DNA of 64,000 bases. Source: a bacterium (GTDB taxonomy: Bacteria; Patescibacteria; JAEDAM01; Absconditabacterales; Absconditicoccaceae). How positions within the stretch are numbered: position 1 is the stretch's first letter; the number at the start of each line of letters is the position of its first letter. The stretch lies in the NCBI GenBank assembly GCA_017442645.1, contig JAFRZH010000013.1:31929-95928 (forward strand), written 5' to 3'. The notes under the pieces were generated by a model that was not told the origin of the DNA, made no database searches, and was given only the letters and a program-made list of their open reading frames with translations. A program made the translations under genes and the position numbers. This document shows positions 1 to 11,675 of the stretch, piece after piece.

Positions 1-27
1 TTCCTCATTGAGAATTCTATATTTCAT
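1..27 (-). CDS. Possible 5' end of a divergent gene (partial)
   Basis: Reading leftwards from an ATG at 27 there are nine open codons (MKYRILNEE) before the window edge. This is far too little to identify a product. The 163 bases between it and the ABC exporter are A/T-rich and could hold divergent promoters. Listed only as a possible partial gene. Confidence 0.25.
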
Positions 28-190
28 CAGAGAAAAATAAAAAAAGAATAAAAGTCTGAATGAAACTCAAAAATTAAATAAATTTCAACGTTTAAAAATA
101 TAAAGAAGCAGTCTTGAAAATCAACCACAATTATTTGACTAAACTTTCCTTTATACCCTCTTGATTTTCAACGATAAATAACTACAATAA

Positions 191-1954
191 ATGCCGTTTT
201 ACTCCATTCTCTCTTCCATGAAAACCACTTCCTTCTTCACCACCGTGAAAAGATTTTTTTCTCCCGTAAAAGGACATCCACGGTTCATATTAGCAAATAC
301 CTTGGCAAATTGTTTCTATTCGTTTTTTACCATTTTAACGGTTGAAGTATTCAAAAAAGCGACAGCTCTTATACAAAATAATGATTCAGAAGGAGTTCAA
401 AAACTTATTCTAATTTATATTGGGATTATTGTAGTGTTTTTGATTTTTAATCGATTTACGAGGAATGTGGGGGCAAGTATGAGACATGATGGAAGATGGT
501 TAATTCAACAAAAAATCTTCCCTCTTTTCTTTAAATTGGATAATACCAGTGTAGAAAGATTAGGAACCGGAAAATTACAAAGTATTATGGATAGAGCTTT
601 AATGAATCGGAAAGAGCTTTTCGTAAAACTTACTCAAAAGCTTCCTGACCTCTTAGTTCTCATTATCTTTGTTGTTTATCAAATTTTCGAAATTGGAGGA
701 CGAAAATATCTTGGAATGTTTTTTGGAATATTTGCAGTTATTTTTTTGCTTGTTTCTCTTCTCAATAAAAAAGCATTACCTTTGAGACAAAAAAAAGAAA
801 CGATTTTCGCAGAACATAGTAGACAATTTGTCAAAATGATTATGTCGAAAATGGAGATTGTACAAAATCAGAAGGAACAAGCTGAACTTCAAAAAGATTT
901 TAAGGTACTTCAAGATGTAAAAGCTTATGATTTAAAGGTAAATACCATTTGATGGTTTCTTTATTGGGTAGGGAATATTTTTTCTTTATTACTCAATATT
1001 TTTATCCTTTATTATGGTTGGACCATTATTGAACAGAGTGGTGAATTATCGCTCTTTGTAGGACTTCTGGCTTCTGCAACTCTTTTTCAAAAAGTGCTTG
1101 ATAATTCCATTATTTTATACAAAGAATTTACCAATGAATTTACCGCTGTCCAGAAATTACGAGATACCTTTGATGAAATTCCTCCTATGAAAAACAAAAA
1201 TTCTGACATTCTTTTTCATTACAAAAAAGGAGAAATCTGTATTAAAAATCTTGGATTCAGTTATAACAAGGGAAATCCTGTTTTCGATGATTTTTCTCTT
1301 ACGATTGAAGGAGGAAAGAAAACGGCTTTTGTAGGATTATCGGGAAGTGGGAAATCTACATTAATCAAATTGATTGCTTGATATCTCTCTGCGGACCAAG
1401 GAGAAATCCTTGTTGATGGACAAAATATTCAGGAGATTAATATGTATGATTATTTTTCTCATATCGGATACCTCACTCAAGAACCTTCCGTTTTCGATGG
1501 AACGATTTATGATAACCTCATCTATGCTCTCAAAGAAAAACCAGAAGAATCTGAACTTTCAAAAGTAATTACCCTTGCTAAATGTGAATTTATCTACGAT
1601 TTCCCAGATGGACTTCAAACCGAAATCGGAGAAAAAGGAATCAGACTTTCTGGAGGTCAAAGACAGAGACTCGCCATTGCAAAAATTATGCTGAAAAATC
1701 CCGATATTATTCTCCTCGATGAACCTACTTCTGCACTTGATAGTTTCAATGAAGAAGAAATTTCTCAAGCACTAAATCATCTTTTCCGTGGGAAGACCGT
1801 GATTATTATTGCTCACAGACTTCAAACCGTTAAAAATGCTGATAAGATTCTCTTATTTGAGTTTGGGAAAGTTGTAGAATCTGGAACTCACGAAGAACTT
1901 ATCAAACTGAATGGAAAATATAAAAAGATGCTTGATTTACAGTCAGGTTTTTAG
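191..1954 (+). CDS. ABC exporter, fused membrane and ATPase domains
   Basis: Predicted ABC-type export protein of 587 aa. Residues 1-310 form a multi-helix transmembrane domain. The rest is a nucleotide-binding domain with Walker A GLSGSGKST (about 382-390), signature LSGGQ (about 486-490), Walker B ILLDEP with the catalytic Glu near 511, and the H-loop histidine in IIAHR. Two in-frame TGA codons (950-952 and 1379-1381) read as Gly; the second follows LIKLIA after Walker A, where Gly is usual. The start is the ATG at 191, with a second ATG nine codons on. Family knowledge places it in the inner membrane as a half-transporter that must dimerise. Its substrate cannot be told. A terminator follows directly. 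Confidence 0.88.
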
Positions 1955-1956
1955 AG

Positions 1957-1978
1957 CTCTTTGTAAAAGAGATTTTTT
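1957..1978 (+). terminator. Intrinsic terminator of the ABC exporter
   Basis: A six-base stem (CTCTTT/AAAGAG) with a GTA loop and a run of six T starts two bases after the stop codon. It lies at the convergent junction with the next gene. Confidence 0.7.
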
Positions 1979-4481
1979 AGCGACGCTTGTATATGATATC
2001 ATAAATTTTTTGTTCTTCTTCAGATAAATCGGGATCTTTAATTTTTCAGAGTTGTTGTTCTATTTCTATCATTTCAGGTAAATTGTTTGCTCAGAAGGAA
2101 TATTGCAATCGAATATCTCATTGATATTTTTTATTTATTTCGTCTTTTTGTTTTAGTAATTTGTTCTTTTCCTTTTGTATTTCAGGAGTGATACTATCTA
2201 ATCAATCAATTTCGTTAAGTCTTGTTGTTATTGTACGATATTGAGTCCAATCTTCTTGCATTTTATTCTGATAATCTTGTTTTATGTTAGCTATTTTTGT
2301 ATATAATAGTTCTCTTATTATCTTATTCTCAAACATAGTTCTAATATTCTGAGTAATAAAACCTTTTTCAAAAGCAGTATCAAAATATTGCATATCTGAT
2401 TCTTTCAATGTACCATATTGCATGTGTAAAATATTTGATAAAAAAGAGAGATAATTTGATTGGGTATAAAGATTTCTCTCCAATTTAATTTCATATAATT
2501 TCAATGCTTTATTTTCTTGAAGATCAAAGAGTCTTTTTTCTTGTAATTCTACATTTCCTCCACTTTCTTGAATAATCTTACAAATTTCTTCATAATATAA
2601 CTTAAGATCTAACAATTCTGTTTCATATTCTTGCTCACTAATTAAATTATGTTCTTTCTGTTGTGTTAAAATATTGAGATTTTTTTCGTATTTAAGTCTT
2701 TCATATTCTAGCGAAAAAATAATTTTTTTATCCCTAATTTCAGGATATTTGTTTCGATATTCATCATCATTAATTTCTCATTTATACGCTTTTTGTAATA
2801 TACGATATTCTCTTTCAAAAATTTCATTGGCTTTTGCTCTAATGATCAATCGTTCAGATTTTAGTTGTAATCGTATATTATTATATTCTGTTGGACTGAT
2901 TTTCCCCTTTTTTGCATTGATATATAAAATACTCATAAGCGTGGAGTATATGAGTCGTTTTTTGTAGTCTGATGTTTTATCCTGGGGGGAAGTCTCTTGA
3001 AATTGAGAACATTCTTTTTTGATCTTCTCTTGATGATGTTTTATCTCTGGATTATTGCTTGGATCAAAAATGTCTTCAGAGAAGTATTGTCTTATATACT
3101 CTAACATTTTTTGTACATTAGGATCGTTATTCTCAGTATCTTGAATTAATTCTTCAATAAAAGCAGACGTATTCTCTATTGGTAAAGTATTTTCTTCGCT
3201 TAGTTCTCATTTCCCATTGTCAATAGTAGATTCTTGTGTCCATGTCAAATGGCTATTTTGAAATTTTTGATATTTTTTTTCTGAAGGATCCCAATTGAGA
3301 ATTTTTACTACATTTTTATCATTGGTATCATATTTAAAAAATCTCTGAAAGATTAATTCATCACTATTTTTACTTTCTTGTCTTAATTGTTTCACAATAT
3401 TTAAAGTAATTTTCCCTGTATTATAAAATTTAATCCATTCATTTAAATGAGGGACATTTTGGTTATTTAAGACAATATTTTTTGCTCTTTTTCGTGTCTC
3501 AATTAAAATTGCACGAGAATCTGCATAGAGTTCAAAGGAAAATCTATCATGCTCATTTCGGTCTTCGTTAAACAGAAGATTTTGATCGATTGGTTTTCTT
3601 TTAGTATTTAATCTGTGAAATCTGCGATATGCTCACGATTCTTCTTGATATCGCCTTTCGTTATATCATGTAAGGAAATCTGTATACCCATCTCCTTCAT
3701 GTGCCATTTCATGTGCAATAGTAAATTTATCATAGAAAGCTAAATAATCGCCTTTTAATGTAAATTCAAATCTTGTGTCTCAATTTAAAAGACGTGCACG
3801 AGAAGCTCCATCTCCATCTTGGTCTTTTACAATACTGTAAGTATATTGATGATTATAATTAGTAATATCCCAATTTGAAAAAATTTTTCTTTGAGTCTTT
3901 TGAGTAAATTCTTGATAAGCTTCTCTCATTTGACTTAAAGACGTTGCAATACTTTCTTCTAAAACAGGATTTACAAGAAGATTCTCTCTGAGATGATATC
4001 ATTTAGAAAATTCAACAATTTCCTCATGTTGTACTGGTTCAAATACTTCTTCTCTTTGCATATAAAATTCTACAAAATCTGACTTGTTATGTTCGTCAAT
4101 TCCTAGTAGCAAATGTCATCAATTGTCTGTACGAAGTATTCCATTTGATCGTTCTTTAACTCCACCATATTTCATAAGATATTCTTTTAAATCTTGGGAA
4201 GAAATGTTTACTTCGTTTCATGATTTATCTTTTGTATAGACTTGTATTCTTCTTTCTAAAGTCTTTTTTTCTTCTTCCTTTGGATTTTTTATTTCTTTTC
4301 CCTTGTTATTGTAATATTTGATCTCCATTCTGAAAGTAATAGGATCTCATATCTCGAGATCAGGTGCTTCAAATTTCTCTCAAAATACTTCAAAAGTATG
4401 GGAGAATTCTCCTTCCCGGTCGTCAAAATCACGTCGGTCAATGTGGTGAGATTCATGGGAACATGATTCAAGATTAGACAT
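1977..4481 (-). CDS. Large predicted HExxH metallopeptidase-like protein
   Basis: An 834-aa protein reading through many TGA-Gly codons from the ATG at 4481 to TAA at 1977. Residues 257-261 are HEMAH, inside AHEMAHEGDG, the shape of a zincin active site. About 80 residues later a FELYADSRA segment supplies acidic residues that could be the third zinc ligand. The C-terminal 400 residues are rich in Glu, Lys and Gln and probably form coiled coils. No signal peptide or TM helix is visible, so either it is cytoplasmic or it leaves by a route I cannot see. I do not recognise the family. The zinc-peptidase role is inferred from the motif alone. Confidence 0.7.
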
Positions 4482-4607
4482 AATATTTATAAGAAGAAAT
4501 AAAATAGTAATAATTAAGCAATGTTTATCGAGATTTTTTTAAAATAAAATTTTACCAATATTATATTGGAAAAGTAATGATAAAGCAAATTTGTGAAAAC
4601 ACTTTTA

Positions 4608-5264
4608 ATGGTGAAAAAAAAACTTAATTTTTTAATAGAGAAATATATAATTAATTGATTTATTATCCCGATAATAAACTATGGAATTTTCTTATGAACT
4701 ATTCTTACTAGGAATAAAAATGCTTATATCAAAATTTCTCCAGAAGGGAAAGTCCTTTTTTATCTTCCTCAAAGACTTCAATGAGATCAAGAACTTTGGC
4801 AAATCTTAGTACAAAAAGCTGAAAAATTACGAAAAAAACATCAAGCTCGTCCTAAAATTGAGAAACGAAATGAACAAGGAGTGTTATTATTTGGAGAATT
4901 TGTTGAGTGGGAGGAAATTACTCCCAAAGGGAAACCGAAATCAGAGAAAAAGATTAAAGAAATCCTTCTTGAATATGTTACTGAATATGTTCAAATCTTT
5001 ACTAAAAAAATCGGAATCCAGGCTCAAAAGATTATTATTAAGAAATCGAAAACGAAACGAGGATCTTGTTCCTATGATCAAAACTTAATGTTTAATTTAT
5101 CCCTAGTTTTTCTTCCGAGTGAAAAGATTCAATATGTTGTTGCTCATGAAGTAGCTCATTTACAAGAAAAAAATCATCAAGCGAGTTTTCGAAAGCTTGT
5201 TGCAAGTCTTTTTCCTCATTATCAAAGAGTAAGAAAAGAATTAAAAAATCTGATCATTCTGTAG
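4608..5264 (+). CDS. YgjP/DUF45-type metallopeptidase
   Basis: A 218-aa protein of the YgjP-like (DUF45) metallopeptidase family. The zinc motif is AHEVAHL (HEVAH at about 180-184), followed by the family's NHQASF segment that contributes the third histidine. Upstream is the typical KISPEGKVLFYLPQR strand pattern. In-frame TGA codons (for example FLGT and LQGDQ) extend the frame back from 4881. I chose the ATG at 4608 because it is the first in-frame ATG, and the DUF45 N-terminal region would be lost with a later start. Small proteins of this type are soluble; their substrate is generally unknown. Divergent from the HExxH gene. Confidence 0.8.
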
Positions 5265-5371
5265 GAAGTTTTCGTAATTTTAACCAATATCAACCAATAC
5301 AATCAATCAATAACAATTTGATTTTTCAATGATTTTACATAGTATGATACGGAAAAGATCTTTATCCTTTC

Positions 5372-5905
5372 ATGATCATAGTCGATGAAAAAAACACTCT
5401 TTTGCATTCTGACTTTTCCTCTTTTCCTACTTGGAATTTTACAAGTAACGCACAAAGCGAAATTACGGTAGATGAAGAACATTATCCTTATCTCTACTAT
5501 TCAACCTTCTGGAAAACTTACGAAGATAATCATTACGGTTGGACCGTTGCTTACGAGGATATCCCAGTATTTTTGGAAAATAAATTGGAATATATGAACT
5601 TTTCAGAAAAAGAAAAATCTGACTTTCTTGAATATTGGATCCCAGGATTTCAACCAGGTTTTGTCTATTCCATGAGTTTTAAATTCAATGAAGAATTTGA
5701 ACCTTATGCACAATTAAATTTTAAAATTCAACCTAAACAGCTTTTCAGAATGTTTATGGAAGCTCATCAATTACCTTTATGAACTACCGTCACCTACTCA
5801 TCAGAACAGCCAGATAAATGGAATCATCTCTTACTAAAAAAAGCAGAAAGAAATGGAGATTTTATCGCCATTGAACGATGAGGAAAATTGGATAAAATTC
5901 AGTAG
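5372..5905 (+). CDS. Hypothetical protein rich in aromatic residues
   Basis: A 177-aa protein from ATG 5372 to TAG 5903-5905, with TGA-Gly near the C-terminus (LPLGTT and ERGGK). It is acidic and unusually rich in Tyr, Trp and Phe, with no TM segment or signal peptide. I recognise no family. The aromatic content suggests a compact soluble domain. It stands alone between the DUF45 gene and a bidirectional terminator shared with RNase J. Confidence 0.7.
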
Positions 5906-5912
5906 TTCTAAA

Positions 5913-5948
5913 AAAAAGCTCTTACGGATTTTCCATAAGAGGCTTTTT
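5913..5948. terminator. Bidirectional intrinsic terminator
   Basis: A hairpin with arms around GCTCTTA and TAAGAGGC (one-base bulge) is flanked by an A run on the left and a T run on the right. It can end both the hypothetical gene on its left and the RNase J gene on its right, whose stop codons lie within 10 bases of it. Confidence 0.75.
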
Positions 5949-8057
5949 TTATTCTGTAATCATCTGTACATCACTGGAATCAATTTCTTCAAATCCTCCA
6001 TTTTCGACAGAAATATCTTCTAAATTTTCTGCTTGAGTAACTGTCGGATTTTTTGGATCTCTATTGATATAAACATACATAATCATAAGCATTGGAGTTC
6101 TTCCAATAATATTGGTAATATGTTCACTTAAAGCATCTTTTAAAAGCTTGAGGTTCTCTTTGGTATCCATTCTCCTTTTATTATTGTCGAGATATCTTGC
6201 TTTTGCAAAGTTATAAATCTGAGTATGGATAGATTTGACTTCGCTCGAATACACAAATCCTCTGGATTCAATTTGAATATTTCCCACAAGCTCTTTGGTC
6301 TTGGTGTCGATTTTGAAAATTAAAGCAACCACTCCATCTTCTGCCATAATTTCTCTAGCTTTCATCACATATTCTCCTGAAAGATGTCCTTGTCCTTTTC
6401 CATCGATCATAACCGTATCAAGTTTTAATTTTTTATCAGAAAGAAGTACCACTTCATCATACATTTCGATAATTTGTCCATTTTTGGGAAGGAGGATATT
6501 CTCTTCAGGGATTCTCATATCCATTGCTATTTTTTTATGAGTATGTCTCATAAGTGCTTCTCCATGGATTGGGGCAAAAAATTCTGGTTTTAAAAGTGCC
6601 ATCATTTCTTTCATATCTTCTTGATAAGCGTGTCCAGAAGTATGAAGATCGAGGCTTGGATCATCTACCAGTTCAATTCCAAGATCTACGAGATTATTCA
6701 TCAAAGCTCCTACCGCTTTTTCGTTTCCAGGAATCGTGTGAGAAGAGAAAATTACCACATCATCTTCTCTGAGAGAAAAATCTTTAAATTGATTGGTTGC
6801 CATTCTTACAAGAGCAGAAAATTCTTCCCCTTGGGATCAAGTACAAAGAATCATTACTCTTTCATCAGGAAGTTGATCAATTTCTCCTGAGACCATTCTA
6901 ATCATTTCTTTTGGAACGGTGATATATCCAAGTTCTTGACAGAGTTGAATATTATTTACCATCGATCTTCCTGCAAGGAAAACCACTCTATTTTGTCTCA
7001 CCGCACTTTCGATAATCTGAATAATTCTTCCAATATTAGAAGCAAAAGTTGAAACAATAATTCTTTGTCTTGCATGAGCATTGATTACTTTTTTGATGTT
7101 TTCTCCAATTACTTTTTCTGAAGGAGTATGTCCTGGAACTCTTGCATTAGTTGATTCTCCAAGATAAAGTTTCACTCCTTCTTGTCCAATTCTTGAGATT
7201 TTTCCTAAATCTGCTGGTTTATCAATTGCTGGGAGAAAATCGATTTTAAAGTCTCATGAATGAACAATTACTCCTTTGGGAGTATGGATTGCTAATCCCA
7301 TTGCTTCTGGAATAGAGTGATTAACATGAAAAAATTCAATCAAGAAGGATCCTAATTTTACGATATCTAAATCAGGATCTACGAGTCTATATCTAAAATT
7401 TTTTTGATCTTTATCATCAAGACTTTTCCTAATCAATCCCAAAGCCAAAGGTGTCGTATGTACTACAGGATAATTAAGATCTCCAATAATATTTTTGATT
7501 GCTCCAATATGGTCCAAATGTCCATGAGTGATAAAAATTCCCTTAATATTCTTTTTTCTAGCAAGAAGATAAGAAATATCAGGAATAATATAATCTACCC
7601 CATGCATATCATAACTGGCAAATTGAAGTCCAGCATCGACAATAATAATCTCATCTTGATATTCGATAACGGTCATATTGATTCCAACTTCCTCTAGTCC
7701 TCAGAGTCCAAAAACTCTTACAGGGATTTCTCCTTTTTTTACGAGTTTTTTCATTTCATCAAGCGTTCTTTTTTCTGGAACCTCTCTGTGTTTCAAAAAG
7801 TTTTCTGAAGTGATTCTTTGAGGTTTTGTAGCTACTCTTGGTCTTCTTTCATGACTTAGTCTCGGAGATGATTTCGGAGTAGAAGATTCAGATTTTTCTT
7901 CTTTTTTTCATCCTGTTGGAGAATAATTACTCGTCGAAGTATTTCTAGTCGCAGGTCTTCTCGTTCTATTGCTTTTTTTACTTAAATCGATAGAAATATT
8001 AGACTGCATAATGGTATCAGAACCTGTGTCCATTTCTTCTGTTTTTTTTAGAATCAT
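5949..8057 (-). CDS. rnj: Ribonuclease J
   Basis: A 702-aa RNase J, a metallo-beta-lactamase/beta-CASP enzyme that degrades and processes RNA from the 5' end. About 115 residues of basic, Ser/Thr/Arg-rich N-terminal extension precede the VRVFGLGGLEEVG start of the core. HGHLDH (about 178-183) is the zinc signature. HSGDFK and CTGSQGE are the later family motifs, and the Gly of each is a TGA codon. The C-terminal domain follows. Start ATG 8057 was taken as the first in-frame ATG; the extension has family-atypical sequence but an open frame with TGA-Gly. With RNase Y also present, the window carries the Gram-positive-type mRNA decay pair. Confidence 0.95.
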
Positions 8058-8095
8058 TGTGTATAGTAAAAATAAAATTTTATTCTTGTTAGTGT

Positions 8096-8647
8096 ATGAT
8101 GGATAATTTTTTTACCACTTTGAGAGCATATTGTGAACAACTCCGTATTCCTCTTATTTCCAGAGAAACTCAAGCTTTTCTTGATGAACTTTTAGAGAAG
8201 AAAAGACCTCAAAGAGTTTTAGAAATCTGAGCTGCGGTCGGGTTTAGTTCGATTTTTATAGCTCAAAAAATTGCTTCACGATGAGGAGTTATTTCTAGTT
8301 TTGAAATTTGCTATCCTTCTTATCTACAAGCATTAAGAAATATTGAAAAGGCTCAAATCTCAAATATCACTCTTTATCCTTTTGATATTAATGAAATCCA
8401 ATTAGAAGATTTTTTTTCTCAGAAATTTGATTTTGTATTTATTGATGCTCAAAAGAGCCAATATGGTGATTATATGAAGAAAATACAAACACATCTCTCC
8501 AAAAAGAATACTCTTTTACTTGATGATGTCATAAAATATCAACACAAACTTGATTGATTATATTCATTTCTTTCAAAAAATCAACTTAATTACAAGATTT
8601 ATGATACGGAGCCCGGAGATGGAGTAATGCTCATAGAAAATAATTAA
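8096..8647 (+). CDS. SAM-dependent O-methyltransferase-like protein
   Basis: A 183-aa class I methyltransferase. VLEIGAAVGFSSIFIA is motif I (SAM binding; its first Gly is a TGA codon), followed by ISSFEI and the FVFIDAQKSQY segment typical of the O-methyltransferase family 3 (CCoAMT-like) fold, then LLLDDV. Two ATG codons overlap at 8096 and 8099; I used the first. Family members methylate catechols or tRNA wobble uridines (TrmR); I cannot choose between these. It is divergent from RNase J, with 38 bases between the starts. Confidence 0.8.
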
Positions 8648-8712
8648 AAAAAGATAAAAAATCTGACTCTCCATTTTTGAAGGAATCATAATAGAAGAAC
8701 AGCCTTTTTATC

Positions 8713-8741
8713 AAAAAAAGGAGTGATAAACTATCACTCCT
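8713..8741 (-). terminator. Intrinsic terminator
   Basis: A perfect 10-bp stem (AGGAGTGATA/TATCACTCCT) with a three-base loop. On the minus strand it is followed by seven U, about 43 bases after the stop of the 8784-9293 gene. Confidence 0.75.
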
Positions 8742-8783
8742 AATAGAGAATTGGGTATCATACATCTATAAAGCCACTATTTC

Positions 8784-9293
8784 TTAGGGATTACAAACAT
8801 AGATTACCTGTGGAATAGTTCTGGCGTCCTTGTTAAATTCGAATTGATAAGCTAAAGAATTATCAGGATCCTTTGCAATCATTTGCGAAGAATCACTTCC
8901 ATCTAGCATAATGATATTGCTAGCACTACAGCCTAAATCTATCAATTTATCTTTTGCATCGAAAATAGAGCCACAATACGATAGAACATAAATCACCTCA
9001 TTTTTATGGTAAGTATCGTTATCTTGATCCTTGATACCAATCAAGAGACGGTATTTAAATGAAGAAAGAGGAAAGTATTCATCAAATTCTGGGGTATCAG
9101 GATCATACCCACAGATCACAAAAGGAGACTGCAAACAATTATTAATATTATCCACATCATTCGACATGATTGGATAAGAAGCTATCCAAGCTTCTTGGGA
9201 AACAAAATTAAATCCTAATTTTCGTTTCCCCTGCTTCGAATTATCCGATCCAGTGGTTCGAAGGATACCTGCATTTTTTACTAGAAAAGTCAA
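8784..9293 (-). CDS. Phosphodiester glycosidase (NAGPA/DUF2233)-like fragment
   Basis: A 169-aa protein resembling the C-terminal half of NAGPA-type phosphodiester glycosidase domains: YRLLIGI strand, then CGSIFDAKDKLIDLGC, then the hallmark NIIMLDGSDSSQM, which matches the family's LDGGGS motif with one Gly replaced by Ser. No ATG is available; the open start is a TTG at 9293. The reading frame runs on upstream for about 20 codons without a plausible start or a signal peptide. The family normally has a secreted, longer N-terminal half, so this is probably a truncated remnant or a gene with an unusual start. It has its own terminator. Confidence 0.6.
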   Translation of the reverse strand: MTFLVKNAGILRTTGSDNSKQGKRKLGFNFVSQEAWIASYPIMSNDVDNINNCLQSPFVICGYDPDTPEFDEYFPLSSFKYRLLIGIKDQDNDTYHKNEVIYVLSYCGSIFDAKDKLIDLGCSASNIIMLDGSDSSQMIAKDPDNSLAYQFEFNKDARTIPQVIYVCNP

Positions 9294-9374
9294 ATCTTTT
9301 TTATAAAAAAATCTTTTTTTTATAAACTTTACTTTATCATATCAAAATAGTAATTTTATGTTTTATGATAGTTA

Positions 9375-9686
9375 ATGAGTCGAGAAAGTCCTTTACATAT
9401 TATTATAAACTCTTGTATTGGTGTTTTACTAATTATTTTTTTTGTTTTTGTTCTTGTATATCAAGCTCGTTGAAAAATTTGTTTTCATCCTTTAACCTAT
9501 GGAGGACGAATTCTTATCAGCATCTTTTTTTTATATCGAGGAATACAAGATTGGTATGGTGATTATTGGTTTATTTCAGAAAGAAATGTATTTATACTAT
9601 GAAACATTCTTCAATCGATCCGATTAATTGGATGTCTTGTTTCATGTATTCAATTATTTTATTTGAAAAAGAAGAAAAAATGATAG
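9375..9686 (+). CDS. Small membrane protein
   Basis: A 103-aa protein with a strong hydrophobic segment at about residues 9-30 and further hydrophobic stretches at 50-60 and 75-95, ending in a Lys-rich tail. TGA-Gly codons occur at QARGK, ILGN and just before the TAG stop. The start ATG at 9375 is downstream of an out-of-frame ATG. No family recognised. The last seven bases overlap the start of the next gene (ATGATAG), so the two are translationally coupled and probably work together. Confidence 0.6.
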
Positions 9687-9997
9687 TATCTTTCCCTGTT
9701 ACCTCAGATTTTGAGCATTTCGCGGACAATCATTATTTTATATGAAGTCTCCTTTTTTTCTTATTTTGGATTTTACCATATCTTTTTCTTTTCATTCCAA
9801 ACAACAAGGATAAAGATATGTCATTACCAATTCTTTGGATATATTTAGGAATAACATGTATCATTTCTGGTCGATATTCTTTGATGCGACATGCCCGAGT
9901 TACTACAATTTTCTGTTTAACACCCGTCATCCTTGTACTGATAAAAATTTTTCTCGTACGAAATAAGCAAAAAAAGAAACAAAAAAACTCACATTAA
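9680..9997 (+). CDS. Small membrane protein, coupled to the preceding gene
   Basis: A 105-aa protein with three predicted TM helices (about 20-40, 48-65 and 72-92) and a basic C-terminal tail (RNKQKKKQKN), which places the C-terminus in the cytoplasm by the positive-inside rule. It overlaps the upstream gene by seven bases and ends before a strong terminator, so the two make a bicistronic unit. No family recognised. Confidence 0.6.
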
Positions 9998-10040
9998 GAA
10001 CAAAAAGAAAATTCATAATCGAATTTTTCAAATAAGATAT

Positions 10041-10097
10041 AAAGCCTGATTCTTCATTATAATTAGTTCATGAACGAAGGATCAGACTTTTTTTACT
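10041..10097 (+). terminator. Intrinsic terminator containing an AGTCTGA-type word
   Basis: Arms at 10041-10055 and 10076-10090 pair over about 15 bases with two mismatches and are followed by a T-rich tract. The arms contain ATCAGACTTT and its near complement, the short word that recurs through this window. Confidence 0.7.
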
Positions 10098-10106
10098 TTT
10101 TTCAAT

Positions 10107-11675
10107 TTACTCAAAAGAAAATTGAATTCTAGATTTGATTGTTGGAATAACACTATGCCAAAAAGGAGAGACTGAAATAGTTAAATTTCAAACCTCAGAG
10201 AAAGTAGAAAGAATATAAGTTCTTGCCTCATCAATATCCATTCATACAATGGTATTTTTTATTGTTGATAAAATTCAATTAACATCTTTCTCAAAGTCAT
10301 ATCCTTGAAAAACTTGGATCTGAGTAGGAATAATATAAATTTCTCCATTCATTTTTAAATCACCATGATCCAATAAAGAACTATCCTTAATAAAAGCGAA
10401 ACTCTCCTCATTAAGCTGTGAAATTTGAACAGTATCCGAGCTTCTTTCTTGTAAATATTGACGAAAAGCACGTAATAAATCTTCCTTTAAAACATAAGTA
10501 TAAGTATAAGTAACCAATGCAGTTCATTTTAAAAGAGGAGTATTTTCTCAAATCTGTTGATACACTTTTATATCATGAAAAGAAGTTTTCGTAATACTAT
10601 CAAAATCCAAAAAAATAGCTCAAGTCTGATTAAAATTCTGTGAAACAATATTTAATTTTTGTTGATATACTTGATTCACCAATTTCCCAGATAACATATC
10701 AATATCATTTTCTGTTATAGAACCAATAGATTCAGTTCATCATCATTGAAAAGTATCTAAGGTTTCTGCTCGAATCTCCTTAAAATAATACGACTCTCAC
10801 AAATTACGAATCCATAATTGAGTTCATTGAGGGATATTTCAACGAATTCCAATAATTTGCCCTTTTTCATCTAACTCATCCGCTTGCACATGAATCACCG
10901 TTTCCGACGGTTTTCCAATAGTTCAACTAAAAATAGTAAAATTTTCTGTCGCTCTAAAGATGACTCCCTCTTGAGTAATAAACCTTGTAGAAGCAATGAG
11001 AGAATAAGTTTGATCAGTAGTATTAAAAATTTTGATATATCATTCTGAAGGATTAACAATATGTTTTAAATTAGAAGTTGAAATAGAAAGATCATATTGA
11101 TAATCTAAAGTTCAAGTATAATAGGGAATATTAAGAAATCTTTGTTCTTCAATATTAGTAGTATCATCATGAGGATAGTAACGAAAATTATAAATTAAAG
11201 TATCCATCTCTTCAGCAGGAATAATCTTCAATTCAGCACGAGGAATAATTAAACTAATCACAAACCAAAGAACTCCCAAAACAAAAAGAAGCTCAATAAC
11301 AGACAAAACCACAAAAAAATATTTTTTCGTTTCATAAGCATAAAGATGAAATTTTTTAATATTAAACAAAAACGCAGAAACAAGCGAAAAGAGTTTCTTA
11401 AACGATTTTTGTCCTTGATAATCTACAACTAATCAAACAGCTTCATAATATTCTTTATTTTTTTTATTTTTTGTTACAAAAACAGAGTTTATTTTTTTTT
11501 GAGATAAAATTTCCCTTATCTGTTTTCACCACCATTCGTTTTCAAAAATAGCATGTTCAGGATCTATAAAAAATTTTACAAGTTTTGACGTATGAATTTT
11601 TTCTACTGTTTTAATAATTTTATAGAAATTATCTGTTTTCGAAAAAAAGAATTCCATAAAAAAAGCTAAAAACAT
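10107..11675 (-). CDS. Membrane-anchored baseplate-J-like domain protein
   Basis: A 522-aa protein. The N-terminal 110 residues look cytoplasmic, then a single TM helix (about 112-132, in YFFVVLSVIELLFVLG) leads to a large extracytoplasmic region beginning PRAELKIIP. That region contains GNIPQGTQLW and TFQGGGTESIGSITENDID, which resemble the 'baseplate J-like' proteins common in candidate-phyla genomes. There it is usually membrane-anchored and of unknown role. Several TGA-Gly codons are used. Its start overlaps the stop of the Lgt-like gene by one base (TAATG), so the two are translationally coupled. Confidence 0.6.

Noticed and set aside
191..1954. Three separate short genes for transporter fragments
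   Set aside because: The pieces share one frame, are separated only by TGA codons and contain no other stops. Reading TGA as Gly gives one intact ABC exporter.
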